A stretch of 64,000 bases of DNA from Coenobita brevimanus (GCA_032717465.1 CM064681.1:9301832-9365831); one strand, 5' to 3'. Shown: positions 24,577 to 35,640, counted from the first letter of the stretch. Notes: generated from the sequence alone by a model not told the origin. Numbers and translations are program-made.

Positions 24577-25045
24577 TGTTCAGAAGCAGAAACAAGAGGC
24601 AGTGATGGGCAAGAAATATGAGATTAAAAACGAAATGCAAAGTGAAAGTGATGGATAGGTCAGAGGGAGTGAAATGAAGTTTGGAAATAATGAGGATATG
24701 CAAGTAACTCGTGCCTCTTCACTCCGAAAAGGTCTTCCCTCAAACAGATGAAGAAAATCATCTGTAGGCAGCAAGAATTAGAGAAGAAATCATTTTTAAC
24801 TCCCTTACTTGTAATTTCTCCCTAAAGCTGATAATTTACTCTGCCTGTATTAAGAGTGACAGAGATGTTATGGCAGAGAAGGGGTTATAGAAGAGTGATG
24901 CTAACTTCTTCAAGATTTCATTCATCTCTGAGTCACAGGTGCCTGGCATAGTTAACAAAGAGAAGGAAAGCGCGACCTAAATCAATTGTAAATGGATGCT
25001 AAGTAAACAAGTGGCAGAAAAAGAAGGCATGAGAAGACCGCCAAA
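24575..25045. other. Unique DNA with one family D core
   Basis: A minus-orientation family D variant, AGATGAAGAAAATCATCTGT followed by AGGCAGCAAG, at 24746-24775. Otherwise non-repetitive; no gene. Confidence 0.5.
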
Positions 25046-25050
25046 GACAC

Positions 25051-25119
25051 AGATGATGATGATGATGGTGGTGGTGGTGATGATAATGGTGGTGGTGGTG
25101 GTGGTGGTGGTGGTGGTGG

Positions 25120-25181
<62 letters not shown>
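25051..25181. repeat. (GAT)n/(GGT)n trinucleotide array
   Basis: GAT units, then GGT units (about 25080-25120), then about 20 GAT units. All frames are open and yield homopolymer peptides. Confidence 0.97.
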
Positions 25182-25307
25182 GCACGGAAGAGAGAAGGCA
25201 GGCAGGAAAACAAAGCACTGATTAGTTTGTTTGGATAACCTTAACATGATCTGGGTGGGTATAATTTGGCGGAGATTTTTCCCTTTCTCATTTACCCTTT
25301 GTGTGTG

Positions 25308-25309
<2 letters not shown>

Positions 25310-25388
<79 letters not shown>
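25310..25388. repeat. (GA)n microsatellite
   Basis: Perfect GA array of about 39 units following a short GTGTGTGTGG. Confidence 0.98.
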
Positions 25389-25390
<2 letters not shown>

Positions 25391-25452
25391 TGTAAGAAAA
25401 TACTGCGGTAACAGAGAAGAGAATGCAAGAAGGTGAATACAAGAGTTAGTAA

Positions 25453-25574
<122 letters not shown>

Positions 25575-25674
25575 AAGAGGTATAGCCCCATACAAAATGC
25601 AGGCCTACGACATGGAGGCGGAACAAGCGTAAAAAATGCCCAGCCGCGTAGAAAATGTAGGGGAGAGGGCTGCG

Positions 25675-25676
<2 letters not shown>

Positions 25677-25739
<63 letters not shown>
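25677..25739. repeat. (CA)n microsatellite
   Basis: Perfect CA array of about 31 units. Confidence 0.98.
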
Positions 25740-25741
<2 letters not shown>

Positions 25742-26580
25742 GACTCAGGGAACTCGAGTGGGGAAGGTGGTTTGTGAGGGCTCCATATAAAACAGAAAGG
25801 GAATGGGTATTTAATAAAGGGCGAATGTTAAACAACGTCTAATATGTTTTACTTTACCTTACTTAGATAATATACTTAGATTTAGGGATGAAGTAGTACG
25901 AGTAAAAGTGAGGTGCATGGAGAAGAATGATAGGATAGGAACGAAGAACGTGGATGATGGAGCTTCAAGGAAAGTGATGGATGACAAGAATAGGGAGAAT
26001 TATGCTAAAGGGACTATGCTAGGGATCAGAGAGTAAAGGTTTGAATGCATAAGAATGTATGGAGGGACAGACACAGAGACACGGTGATGGGATTGACAGG
26101 GATGAGAGAAATGAAGGGAAACTATACTGATATTGATGGGAAGGATGGAAAGAAGGAGGAGGAGGAGGAGGAGGAGGAGGAGGAGGAGGAGGACGAGGAT
26201 TACACAGGATTACACAGGAAAGCAAACAGCAACAGACCTTATGGTCCTTTCGAGGCTGCTTGTTAGAGAAAACTATGACTACAAGATCTAACTCTACATG
26301 TTGAAGGATAAGGATAGGAAAGCAAGAAGGCTCCCCCCACCACCAAACCCTCCAGGAAAAAGTGAGAAAAACCACCATGCAGCATGGAAAAACTGACATG
26401 GAAATTTTATAGGAAACACTGGAAAGGAAAAGTCACATTCTATAATACTTTATCTATAAGCTACCCGATAGAGTAACCTGAAAGAGAAAGTAAACAAATA
26501 AAATAATAGTTACGGCATGACATTATAAACTAGTTACATTGAGTTAATGGGAAGTCTGTGGACATAACGTGGAAGCTACA
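25740..26580. other. Purine-leaning DNA with (GAG)n array
   Basis: Perfect GAG array at 26153-26193. At 26222-26262 the phrase CAACAGACCTTATGGTCCTT followed by TCGAGGCTGC is a compact non-simple sequence of unknown nature. No gene is supported. Confidence 0.55.
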
Positions 26581-26584
26581 CACT

Positions 26585-27372
26585 GCACAGTGTGGATGTT
26601 TAGGGGTGGTGCAGCAGCCTTGCCTGGCGCTTTTAAGGTAGGCAGCAGTCAATCAGGCCCTAGCTCCGTTTGCTCCACTGAGACAAGGAACTCTCCCATG
26701 TGGGACAAGTACACAAGTTTCATCCTGAAGCAGTGACCCCTGGTACATTAAAAAAATCCCGATGGTGGTCACTTGACTAACAGGGACCCTCAGTGATCCA
26801 CAGCCCATCACAGGTCGAAAGTAAGAGTAGTGACCGTTAACTCAGGGTTATCTGTGCAGCTCCTAATCTGTGCTTATATTGCTTTCTTTGCGCTGGGGAG
26901 ACTGAAAAGTATATAGGACGGGTGTCTTAGATAAAAGGGGACTGCACGGTGCACAGTGTGGATGTGCAATGCACAGAGTGGATGTTTAGGGGTGGTGCGG
27001 CAACCTTCCCTGGCGCTTTTTAGGTAGGCAGCAGTCAATCAGGCAATAGCTCCGTTCACTCCACTGAGACAAGGAACTCTCCCATGTGGGACAGCACACA
27101 AGTTTCATCCTGAAGCAGTGACCCCTGGTACATTAAAAAAATCCCGATGGTGGTCACTTGACTAACAGGGACCCTCAGTGATCCACAGCCCATCACAGGT
27201 CGAAAGTAAGAGTAGTGACCGTTAACTCAGGGTTATCTGTGCAGATCCTAATCTGTGCTTATATTGCTTTGTTTGCACCGAATAAATTGAAAATGTATAA
27301 TATCGCGACGCAACACTATGTACGGGCACATTGTTTACGGGGTGTCTTGTAGACTAAGGGGGCATGAACTTA
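26585..27372 (-). repeat. Two-copy 385-bp tandem duplication, probable LINE 3' UTR
   Basis: Copies start (plus coordinates) at GCACAGTGTGGATGTTTAGG (26585) and GCACAGAGTGGATGTTTAGG (26971), an offset of 386 bp. The central 200 bp, including GATGGTGGTCACTTGACTAA (26761 and 27146), is almost identical. Copy 2 has about 35 extra bases near its reverse-transcriptase-proximal end, before GGGGTGTCTTGTAGACTAAG (copy 1: GGGTGTCTTAGATAAAAGG). Read on the minus strand the pair begins about 26 bp after the RT stop codon, so it is most simply the element's 3' UTR, duplicated. Confidence 0.8.
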
Positions 27373-27397
27373 CATGTACCGTAGCTATAAAAGCAAG

Positions 27398-28786
27398 TTA
27401 TTCGGACAGAAAAAGAGTCAGCTGAGGATTTTCGTGCAAATACTTGTCTAATTTGTTTTTGAATGTCTCAATTGAGATACTGTTCACGGTATCTGAGGGT
27501 AATCTGTTCCAGATATTTACAACTCTGTTAAAGAAGAAGTATTTTGCTTCGTGGGATTGGAATCGTTTTCCCATGATTTTGCAGCCATTACTTCTGGTTT
27601 GACTCGACCGGTCTATATCAAAATATTTATTCATGTCTAAGTTGTCATATCCCTTCATGATTTTGAAAACTTCAATAAGGTCCCCTCTTAACCTGCGCTT
27701 CGTTAGGCTAAATAATTTAAGTTCTTCAAGGCGTTCCTCATATGGTTTGTTTCTAAGTCGTGGTACCATTTTTGTGATTCTTCGCTGAATTTTCTCTAAT
27801 TTTTCAATGTCCTTTCTGTAGTACGGAGACCAGAATTGCACACAATACTCAAGATGGGGGCGCACTAGCGAGTTGTACAAGGCAAGTATGACTTTTTCCG
27901 ATTTAAACTCGAAAGTTCTTCCAATAAAACCCACTAGCTTGTTTGCAATTTTTACCGCATCGGTACACTGCTTGCTTGGTTTTAGGTCATTTGATATTAT
28001 CACACCAAGATCCTTTTCACTGTCTGTACTTGATAACTGAATATTGTTCATTTTGTAATTTGCATGGACATTGTTACTTCCAATATGAAGTACTTTACAT
28101 TTTTCTGTGTTGAATTTCATTTGCCATTTTTCTGCCCAGCTTGCTAAAGTATTAAGGTCATTTTGTAACTGCTGCCACTGTAATTTTGAAGTGACTTTAC
28201 TGGTTATTTTAGTATCATCTGCAAATTTGGATACTTTACAATTTAGACCCTCATCAATGTCATTTATATAGATAATAAAAAGTATCGGTCCAAGCACTGA
28301 GCCTTGGGGAACGCCGCTGATCACATTACGCCATTTGGATTCCTTTCCGTTTATCACAACTCGCTGTTTTCGGTCTGACAGCCAGTCTTGTAACCATTTT
28401 AGCGTCTTTCCTTTTATTCCATGTGCTTCTATTTTTCTCATGAGACGCTTGTGAGGGACAGTGTCAAATGCTTTCTGAAAGTCGAGGTAAATTATATCTA
28501 CTGCTCTTGAGTCATCGTATGATTTGTAAACATCATGGAAGAAGTCCAGTAAGTTAGTTAAGCATGAACGACGATGTCTGAATCCATGTTGCGAGTCTTT
28601 AATTATATTATTTTCTTCTAGATAATTAACTATTTTATCTCTTATGATTTTTTCCATTAACTTGCACACTACTGATGTTAAGCTGATTGGTCTGTAATTT
28701 CCTGGGTGCGACTCATTTCCTTTTTTGAAAATTGGTGTTACATTTGCTAGTTTCCATTCGCGTGGAACTTTCCCAGTACTTAATAA
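27398..28786 (-). CDS. LINE reverse transcriptase, 5'-truncated (jockey/CR1-like)
   Basis: Catalyses target-primed reverse transcription of the element's RNA in the host nucleus. The open frame extends upstream to 29170 (590 codons), but residues 1-129 are Pro/Leu/Ser runs translated from the purine tract; real RT similarity starts at STGKVPREWK (residue 131). In 590-residue numbering: VTPIFKKGNESHPGNYRPIS (144-163), GFRHRRS (196), motif A YLDFQKAFD (228-236), motif B GVPQGSVLGP (286-295), catalytic FADD (316-319; plus 28214-28225). The C-terminal region LVRPHLEY...FWSPYYRKDIEKLEKIQRR and a KLDKYL end fit the jockey/CR1/Rex group, which I cannot resolve further. TAA stop at 27398-27400. The N-terminal apurinic endonuclease is missing, so it cannot be autonomous. 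No promoter is present. RT identity is firm; the clade is tentative. Confidence 0.92.
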   Translation of the reverse strand, partial: LLSTGKVPREWKLANVTPIFKKGNESHPGNYRPISLTSVVCKLMEKIIRDKIVNYLEENNIIKDSQHGFRHRRSCLTNLLDFFHDVYKSYDDSRAVDIIYLDFQKAFDTVPHKRLMRKIEAHGIKGKTLKWLQDWLSDRKQRVVINGKESKWRNVISGVPQGSVLGPILFIIYINDIDEGLNCKVSKFADDTKITSKVTSKLQWQQLQNDLNTLASWAEKWQMKFNTEKCKVLHIGSNNVHANYKMNNIQLSSTDSEKDLGVIISNDLKPSKQCTDAVKIANKLVGFIGRTFEFKSEKVILALYNSLVRPHLEYCVQFWSPYYRKDIEKLEKIQRRITKMVPRLRNKPYEERLEELKLFSLTKRRLRGDLIEVFKIMKGYDNLDMNKYFDIDRSSQTRSNGCKIMGKRFQSHEAKYFFFNRVVNIWNRLPSDTVNSISIETFKNKLDKYLHENPQLTLFLSE

Positions 28787-29363
28787 GGAGGAGGAGGAGG
28801 ACGAGGAGGAGGAGGAGGCGGGAAGAAGAGGGAGTGAGAGGTGCAACTGTGAGGGAAAGAGGGAATACAGGAGCGAGGGAGGGAGGGAGAGGGAAAAAGA
28901 GGGAAGGAGAGGGAAAAGGAGGGAATGAGGGGTGCAACTGTGAGGAAGAGGGGGAATTGGGGAGAGGAGGAGGCAGGGGTTGAGGCAAGAGGAAAGAAGG
29001 TAACGAGGAGGGAGGGGCAGAGGGAGGGGGAGGGAGAGAGGGAGGGGCAAGGGCAGGGGGAGGGGGAACAGGAGAGGGAGGAGGAGGGGAGATGTAATGG
29101 GTGGGTGTGGGAGGGTTATAATGGGAAGGCGGAAGATGGATGAAGGCGAGTGGTTATGACAAAAATGCAAAGTCTTGGGTGGGGTAATTTACATTTTGTT
29201 TTGAAGGGGGGGAAAGGGAAGAGGGGAGGCGTGGAGGGGAGAGGGGAGGCGTGGAGGGGAGAGAGAGGAGGGAAGGAGGAGAGGGGACGCTCAGAGGGGA
29301 GAGAGGGGATGAAGGGAATGATGGGAGGTTGAGGAGAGAGACAGAAGTGTGGGTTAGGAAAGG

Positions 29364-29397
<34 letters not shown>
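28787..29397. repeat. Purine block with (GAG)n and (GA)n
   Basis: Starts with GAG units (28787-28818) at the LINE junction, continues as GGGAGGGAGAGG-type sequence with a duplicated GAGGGGTGCAACTGTGAGG (28837 and 28925), includes GGGGAGGCGTGGAGGGGAGA twice near 29222-29260, and ends with (GA)n at 29364-29397. Confidence 0.85.
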
Positions 29398-29398
<1 letters not shown>

Positions 29399-29399
29399 G

Positions 29400-30230
29400 G
29401 TAATAAAATAACTGACAATAAAACACCCTTGTAAGTAATGCCACTGATAGTATTGTAATCAGCCTTCACCATTCATCAGAAGACGTGAATGAACATCTTA
29501 TAGACTGGGTATTACTGCGTGAATTTATATAGACGAATAGCAATATGTGCATCATAGTTAATACGGCAAAATTAATGTATAACTAAATCTGCCTACAGAA
29601 TCAGATTACACGAAATTCTGAAAACGAAAAGGACAGTTTAAAACGTAAGGAACTCCCATAAAAACGTATAAGTTAAAATAATACATTAAAAAGCATACTC
29701 AAACATGTTATTTTTTTCTGTTTCTTACCTTTCGTTGATGTTTCCCTTATTTAGAGCCAGTTCTCCATGGGACTGCTTCTCACACATTTCCTGCACGACT
29801 TATAACGAGATGCTTTCGGAGAGGGCAGGATATGGAGCCTTATGCTGTACTGTCTTTGCTTTTTGAGTCTCTGTGAATAGAAATTAAGTTCCATTACAGT
29901 CAACCCTTACGATAAAGTCTTTCTGTACTTTATTTTTGCTGTTACCAGACGATTTCAGTCAGCTTTGCAAAGACGCTTAGTAAAGAACGAGTTAACAAAG
30001 TTATAATTCTTCAAGTTCGATAACTCTCTCAACAGCTGTAAACGATTAAAAGGTCAGGCGATAGCAGGATACAGAAACAAGGTCCTCTTTCGCTGCATCA
30101 CCTCCCCGGGAGCTAAAGGTACTGTATTTATGGTCAGCATTACACTTTGGTATCCTTATTTTGATAGTCTGTAATTATGTATATATATTTTCTATTAATA
30201 ATAAGGCCTGATCATTTCGAAAGCACTGAA
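29400..30230. other. Unique AT-rich DNA with one family D unit
   Basis: Mostly non-repetitive. GTTACCAGACGATTTCAGTC followed by AGC (29941-29963) is a family D core. No gene seen. Confidence 0.55.
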
Positions 30231-30234
30231 TGGA

Positions 30235-30480
30235 GTGTATGGTCTGTGTATCTGTGTAACTACCTCTGCCTTCCCTCATGGTCTGTGTATCTATGTAGCT
30301 GTATGAGTCTGTCTCCCACCATTGTCTGTGTATCTATGAAACTGTACGTAAATTTGTCCCACCTTCATGGTCTGTGTATCTGTTTAACTATATGCAAGTC
30401 TGTACGTAACTGTATATAAGTGTCCCTCCCTCACTGTCTGTGTATCTGTGTAACTGTATATAACTGCGTCCTTCCCTCAT
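30235..30480 (+). repeat. Minisatellite, about 45-bp unit
   Basis: Five units, each with CATGGTCTGTGTATCTGTGT or a close variant (about 30237, 30278, 30320, 30366, 30434), followed by AACTGTATATAAG-like and CTCCCTTCCCTC-like words. The units are diverged. Confidence 0.75.
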
Positions 30481-30484
30481 AACC

Positions 30485-30605
30485 CCGTCCTTTCCCCCGG
30501 CGAGGTGTTTCCGTGCCGATGCTCCGCTTGTCAACCCTTCCCGAGCGTCGCTGTGTTTGCCCCGACGTGGATGGATGGAGCGCATTAGGGACGCCCGCGG
30601 ACACA
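30485..30605. other. CpG-containing GC-rich island
   Basis: A 120-bp GC-rich stretch (CCCCGGCGAGG, CGAGCGTCGC, GACGCCCGCGG) between a minisatellite and a (GA)n array. CpG density is well above the surroundings. No exon or promoter element could be assigned. Confidence 0.35.
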
Positions 30606-30629
30606 TAATTGATAAAGCACACGGAAACT

Positions 30630-30631
<2 letters not shown>

Positions 30632-30675
<44 letters not shown>
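30632..30675. repeat. (GA)n microsatellite
   Basis: Perfect GA array of about 22 units. Confidence 0.97.
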
Positions 30676-30678
<3 letters not shown>

Positions 30679-30679
30679 T

Positions 30680-31050
30680 TTGTCCTAAAGTCTGATAAAA
30701 CATGAAGTCAAAGGTCTCAATCTCGAGGCCACTGTTACGCTTTTAAGTGTGGCTACAGCGAGACAATTAGCCTTACTCTCGTTGCTTTAGGAAGCTTTCT
30801 GGTCTCTCTTCCTTAGCGCTTTATTGTGCTCAGTGATTCCTAGTGCTCTCTCGCATGTAAGAAGTGTGCTTTGATACTTGCATTAACGCCATACAGAGTA
30901 CACAGGAGACGTGCTATGTCCAGTAATAAATTGATAAAGCAGATATTCTATGGGGCCAATGAAGCTGACGAGAATACGACTCAATCTAATTCAATCACGG
31001 AAATTCCTGACTATAGAGATAAAATTTACAACGACAGCTTTCCTGATTAT

Positions 31051-31085
<35 letters not shown>

Positions 31086-31615
31086 CGTGTCCCCTTCATG
31101 CCTCAGCTGAACTAGAGGAATGGAATATTACATATATATAGTATTTCTAAAAAGTAAAACACGAAAATAGTAAGATTTTGAGAACATTAAAATAATAATC
31201 AAATTCCACTCAAGCCATTTCAGTACTGTAATACTGTATAGAATAAAATACTTCTGGTCTATATACCTTTTTTATTTTCCTCTGAGTTTATTCCAGGCTT
31301 AAATTACTTCACGAAAACGTTTTTGCTTTTGTCCTGCTAGACAGTTTTAGTTAACCTAAGCGATATATCTAACAATGAATAGTGAGAAGCAAACCCCACT
31401 GAACCCTATTAAACCCCAATAAACCCCTTGCTACTAAAACAGGTCTCCCACTGGCTGTATATAATCGTTTTACTGCACGAGAACTCAATAGAACAAACGT
31501 CATCATTGTGGAAAGGTTTATCAGAGCAGAAATGGAGTACTGTCAGTGGAATCACCTTTTCCTGTCCCCTCCTCTAGCAGTTCTTTTTGGTCCATTAGAC
31601 TGGTTAAAGATCAGC
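30680..31615. other. Unique DNA with A30 tract
   Basis: Contains an uninterrupted A run at 31055-31084 that could be a plus-strand retroposon tail, but the sequence before it (30870-31054) matches no element recognised here. Otherwise AT-rich unique DNA. Confidence 0.55.
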
Positions 31616-31619
31616 CGGC

Positions 31620-32910
31620 GGCCAAAAGCAGGGAGGGGAAGGGTGACCGGGAGGGGAAGGGTGAAGCGGAAGGGAAGGGTGAAGGGAAGGGGAAGGGTGA
31701 AGGGGAGGGGAAGGGAGAAGGAATGAGGAAGGGTGAAGGGGAGGGGAAGGGAGAAGGAATGTGGAAGGGTGAAGCGGAAGGGAAGGGTGAAGGGAAGGGG
31801 AAGGGTGAAGAGGAGGGGAAGGATGAAGAGGAGGGGAAGGGTGAAGGAAAGGGTGAGGGTGAGGAGGAGGAAGGTGTGGGATAACAGGAGGAAAGAGGAA
31901 ACAGAAGGGAAGGTGAAGGAGAAGTAGGGTGGTGTAAGAGACAAGAGAGAGAGAGAGGTATGTGGTGCTAGGTTGGAAAAGACATGAGGGGGAGGGGGAG
32001 GGAAAAAGAGGGGGCATGAGGAAGTGTGACAAAGGGTGGTGGGATGGAAGGAATAGTGGACAGAAAAGAGGGGGAACAGAGGTGGGAGGAGGGGGGGAAA
32101 GCAATAAGGGAGGGAAAACAGAGGAGCGAGGGGGAAGGGAAGGTGACGAGACACTAGGGAGGGAAGGGAAGGGAGAGGGGGAGAAGAAGAAACAGGAAAG
32201 GAAACAAGAAGGGAGGAAAGAAACATGGGGATGAAGAAGGAGGTGTGGGGGATATGGGACGGGAGAAGAGACAGGAGGGAAGGAAACATGTTCATCTGGC
32301 GGAGTAAGAAAAGAGACAGTAGGGTGAAGGCTGGGAGAGACTGGATATATGAGGGGAGATCGAAGGAAGGGGAGAAATTGAAGGAGGGAGGGAAAGAGAG
32401 CGGGACGGTAAAAAAAAAAAAAGAGAGAAACAGAGAGGAGAGAGAGTGGGGGGAGATGTAGGAGGAAAAAAGAGGAAGGGGGTGAGAAAGACACAGGGAA
32501 GATGGGCGACAGGGAAAGGAAGAGGCAGATGGGAAATGGAGAGGGTAAGGCAGAGACAGAGGAGAGGGAAGGAAAGAAGAGGGGGTAGGAGAGGGAGAGG
32601 CTGAATCGAGAGACAGAAAGAGAGAGGGAGAAAGTGAGGGGGAGAGAGAGAGAGAGGGAGAGAGAGAGGGTGAAGGAGAGACCAGGTGGAAGCGGATAAA
32701 TATGAGATTATGCGGATGGGCGGACGGGTTGGGCGAGGGGCAGGGTGACGTGGAGGGGCGGTGGCTGGAGGCGATGAATGGAGGGATCGGTGATGGGGCA
32801 GTGAGGGGAGGTAAGGGGAGTGGAAAGGGGTTGATAGGGGGCGGTGAGGGGAATAGGGGTGGGGGATTTGGGGTTGATAAGCTTGAGGGAATACTGGGGA
32901 CGAATAGGGT
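31620..32910. repeat. 1.3-kb purine block with GGGAAGGGTGAA units
   Basis: The first 250 bp is a degenerate tandem of GGGGAAGGGTGAAG and GGGAAGGAATG-type 12-18-mers; the remainder is mixed GGAGGGGGAGG. Opposite-strand frames of up to 296 codons are Pro/Ser/Phe/Leu-only and are composition artefacts. Confidence 0.85.
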
Positions 32911-32929
32911 GACTTAGAAACAGAATCGA

Positions 32930-34460
32930 ATATGACAGAAACTGGCACTGGAGAGGGCCATCAGAGTGAGTTAGGAACAGAATTGGATACAACTGGAGAA
33001 AGTAATGAAGAAGAGAGATGTAAGACGTTTTCATAATCTACACAGAAATGAGATAATTATTTAGAAGATGCAGAAGTTTAGGCAAGGAGTGTGTCAGGAA
33101 TAGAAGTGTTCATGACTGGTATAAGTAGCAATTACAGCAAGGCAGAATGATAGGGTGTGGGTTGGAAATAGAAATGAATATGAGTGGAGAAGGAGAAAAA
33201 GGATGAATATCTGAAAGCAAATCAAAACAGATTTTGATATAGTGGAATGGGGACTGAGGAAGAAAATCAGGTGGTTCAGGAAGGGAACTGATATAGTTAG
33301 AATAAATACTGATAAGGAAAGGCAAAAGGAGAGGCAAGAAGTAGATCAGAAATGTAAATGGGTAGGACGAAATAGGGAGCTGAGAGAAATATTAAGGGTG
33401 AGAACCATTGCTGAATAAGACAAGAATGATAAGTGGAGAGTATATTCAGAGGAAGAGTTAAGAATAACACTATTTATAACTTCAGTAAATAATAAGGAAA
33501 GACAGAAGAAGTGAGAGGGATGAGTTGGGAAACGACCTGACTAGATTAGGAACTGAAGACTAAAATTAGAGGGTGAGTTAGAAACAGCGTTGGATATGAC
33601 CCAGAGAAGTACTGAGAAAAGACAGTGGCGGTTAGAAGCAGTTAGAAATTACTGAAACAGGGAGTGGAGATAGTAGTAGTAGTGGTTGTAGCACCAGTTT
33701 CATCTGAAATGTAAACCCAGTGGACTGCAGACTGAAGCTGTTCCCCTCCAGCAATCCACTGTCCTCTCTGGGTGGGACAGGGAAGCAGCTAAGGACGTTT
33801 GTATAACTAGGCAGTCGAGGCCCCAGATATATCAGTGCCACCACATGAAGGCGTCTCTCTCCAGCACCGGGAGTGGAGTGTAAAATCAGATGATGGGTTA
33901 GGAACGGGACTAAATACGACTGGAATAACGACAGAGAATTAGAGGCAGAAGGAGAAGCAAGTGGTGGTTTACGAATATACGTGGAAACAACTGGGACGGA
34001 GACTGGATATGACTATAGTTCGCTCACCTTAGCTTGATGGGAATTGTTATCGTTCTGTAGTTCATTGCACGCACCTCAGTGAAAGACTAAGACAATTCAT
34101 CGGCTCTACATCTTTACCAAAACTTCATGACCAATACTATATTCCGGTGCTAACTTCACGCAACAGTTCGACATTCACTATGGTGAGATGAAAAACTTAA
34201 GCTAAGTTAAAGTAGAAAGAGTATAGCGCAATAAGAGTCAGGAGGTGGGCTACGAATAGGACTGAGTATGACTGGAAAAGAGAATGAGAAGAAGCAGAAT
34301 AAGAGGCAGGGGTGAGTTAGGAATGGACACACACACACAATGAGAGGCAGGGGGTACGGTTGGGAACGGAATCGGATACGACAGGAATATGTACTAGGGA
34401 GAATCAGCGGAATAAGTATGGGGTAGATACGACTGGAATCGTAACTGAGCGTATGTACAA
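32930..34460 (+). repeat. Degenerate minisatellite, about 55-70-bp units
   Basis: A recurring phrase close to GAGTTAGGAACAGAATTGG followed by ATATGACTGGA and a TACTGAGAAGAGG-like tail occurs near 32970, 33100, 33160, 33575, 33896, 33990, 34251, 34355 and 34425. The array is interrupted by a family R element (33668-33880) and by unique DNA at 34015-34200. It is old and strongly diverged. Confidence 0.65.
33668..33880 (-). mobile_element. SINE-like family R, copy 1
   Basis: Read on the minus strand: GGTGCTGGAGAGAGACGCCT, then GTGGTGGCACTGATATATC, GACTGCCTAGTTATACAAAC, GTCTGCAGTCCACTGGGTTT, CAGATGAAACTGGTGCTACA and a tail of ACT triplets (33670-33690). The same order is found in the copies at 35.3 and 40.4 kb. 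It appears inserted into the degenerate minisatellite. Confidence 0.8.
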
Positions 34461-34529
34461 ACGCTCGCTCGCTCGTCACGCGCTCACAAGGAGAACTTTA
34501 CTTGTGGTTAGCTGTTTCATTCTTACTAC

Positions 34530-34552
34530 CACCAGACGATTTTGGCAACCAC
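34530..34552 (+). repeat. Family D core
   Basis: TCTTACTACCACCAGACGAT followed by TTTGGCAACC. Confidence 0.6.
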
Positions 34553-34569
34553 AGGAATAACCTCTGTAG

Positions 34570-35045
34570 TCAAGGGATTCAAGCCCCCTTCTATTAGGAG
34601 TCCTGCTTTCTCCTACTTTCATTTTTTCTTTCTCCTTTTTCTCTTTATCCCCTTTCGTTCTGATTATTTCCTTATGTCTCTGTCTCTGTCTGTCCTCCTC
34701 TCTCTCTCTCTCTCTCTGTCTGTCCTCCTCTCTCTCTCTCTCTCATCTCTCTCTCCATTTGTCTTTCCTCTTTTCCCCAGTGCTCCATCCCCCCCTCCCT
34801 ACCCCCCTCTCTCATCCTTTTTCCTCTCTCCCCTCCCCTCCCCTCCCCCGCCACCAGCCAAACAGCTTAATTAACTGCCAAGACCAAAACCAACGACGGA
34901 ATGACAACATTAAACACTAACGGATCCCTCTCTCTCTCCCTCCTACTGCCCCTCCATCCCTTGATCTCCCTCCCCCTCTCTCTCCCCTCCTTCATTTTCC
35001 TCTCTCTCTCTCTCTCTCTAACACTTTCCACCCTCTCACTTGATA
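34570..35045. repeat. Pyrimidine block with CT-rich minisatellite
   Basis: A CTGTCTGTCCTCCTCTCTCT unit is duplicated near 34684-34745. A short non-repetitive island at 34855-34925 (AGCTTAATTAACTGCCAAGA) splits the block. Confidence 0.75.
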
Positions 35046-35315
35046 TTCTCTCGTTTCTTCCACCGCTCTAACACTAATCTTTCTTTCACTACGACAACTT
35101 ATTTTATAGTTATTTTGGCAATCATCCATTCTGTAGATCTACGCTGTGGGAGAATTTGGAAGCGAAAAATTAGGAGAAAAAGCTGAAAAAATAAGTATGG
35201 TACGTGAGCTCTTCCCTTAGCTGACTAAAATACTCTGACGGCAAAACTGCAGAAACAATACCAATGATAATTCAAGTCCTTCCTACTCTATCAACCTTCC
35301 ATATCTTTTTGCATA
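35046..35315. other. Unique DNA, nothing recognised
   Basis: Non-repetitive sequence before a family R element. Confidence 0.5.
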
Positions 35316-35317
35316 CG

Positions 35318-35535
35318 TGGTGCTGGTGAGGGCCGCCTTCACACAGTGGCACTGATATGACCAGGCGGTGGAGCTGCCTGGTTATACAAACATCCCTCAA
35401 TGACCTGTCTACCAAAAGGAGGATGGTGGTCTACAAAAGAGAGGCAATTTCATTCTGTAGGGTGCACATTCCACATGAACCTGGGGCTACAACTACTACT
35501 ACCTCTACTACTACTGCTACTACTACAACGACCTA
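35318..35535 (+). mobile_element. SINE-like family R, copy 2
   Basis: GTGGTGCTGGTGAGGGCCGC, then CAGTGGCACTGATATGACC, GAGCTGCCTGGTTATACAAA, GGCAATTTCATTCTGTAGGG, CATGAACCTGGGGCTACAAC and an (ACT)n-rich tail (35490-35533). Confidence 0.8.
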
Positions 35536-35636
35536 CTCGCTTTCAATCTTTATTTACTGATCCAGCTGTTACACAAGAACCCCTTTTTCTTCATTAACCA
35601 TTTTTTACTCATTCCTTTCCCATCACTTCCTCAGCT

Positions 35637-35640
<4 letters not shown>

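Larger units (their letters stand above)
26585..28786 (-). mobile_element. 5'-truncated non-LTR retrotransposon (LINE)
   Basis: The element consists of the reverse transcriptase ORF (27398-28786) and a downstream region on the minus strand holding the 385-bp duplication. The endonuclease domain and 5' UTR are absent: similarity stops abruptly at 28786 where a (GAG)n tract begins, the usual result of incomplete target-primed reverse transcription. No poly(A) tail or target-site duplication was identified, so the 3' limit is approximate. An uninterrupted ORF of about 462 codons implies a recent insertion compared with the other LINE relics here. Confidence 0.8.

Noticed and set aside
26585..27372. 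Pair of LTRs flanking an element
   Set aside because: The two copies are adjacent in direct tandem with almost nothing between them, and both lie on one side of the RT, which is of the non-LTR type.
30431..30703. Minus-strand frame through the CpG-rich island as an exon
   Set aside because: The frame begins inside the (GA)n array region and has no recognisable domain; no splice signals were convincing.
31552..32494. 247- and 296-codon minus-strand frames
   Set aside because: Overlapping frames of degenerate GGGAAGGGTGAA repeats; Pro/Ser/Leu/Phe composition only.
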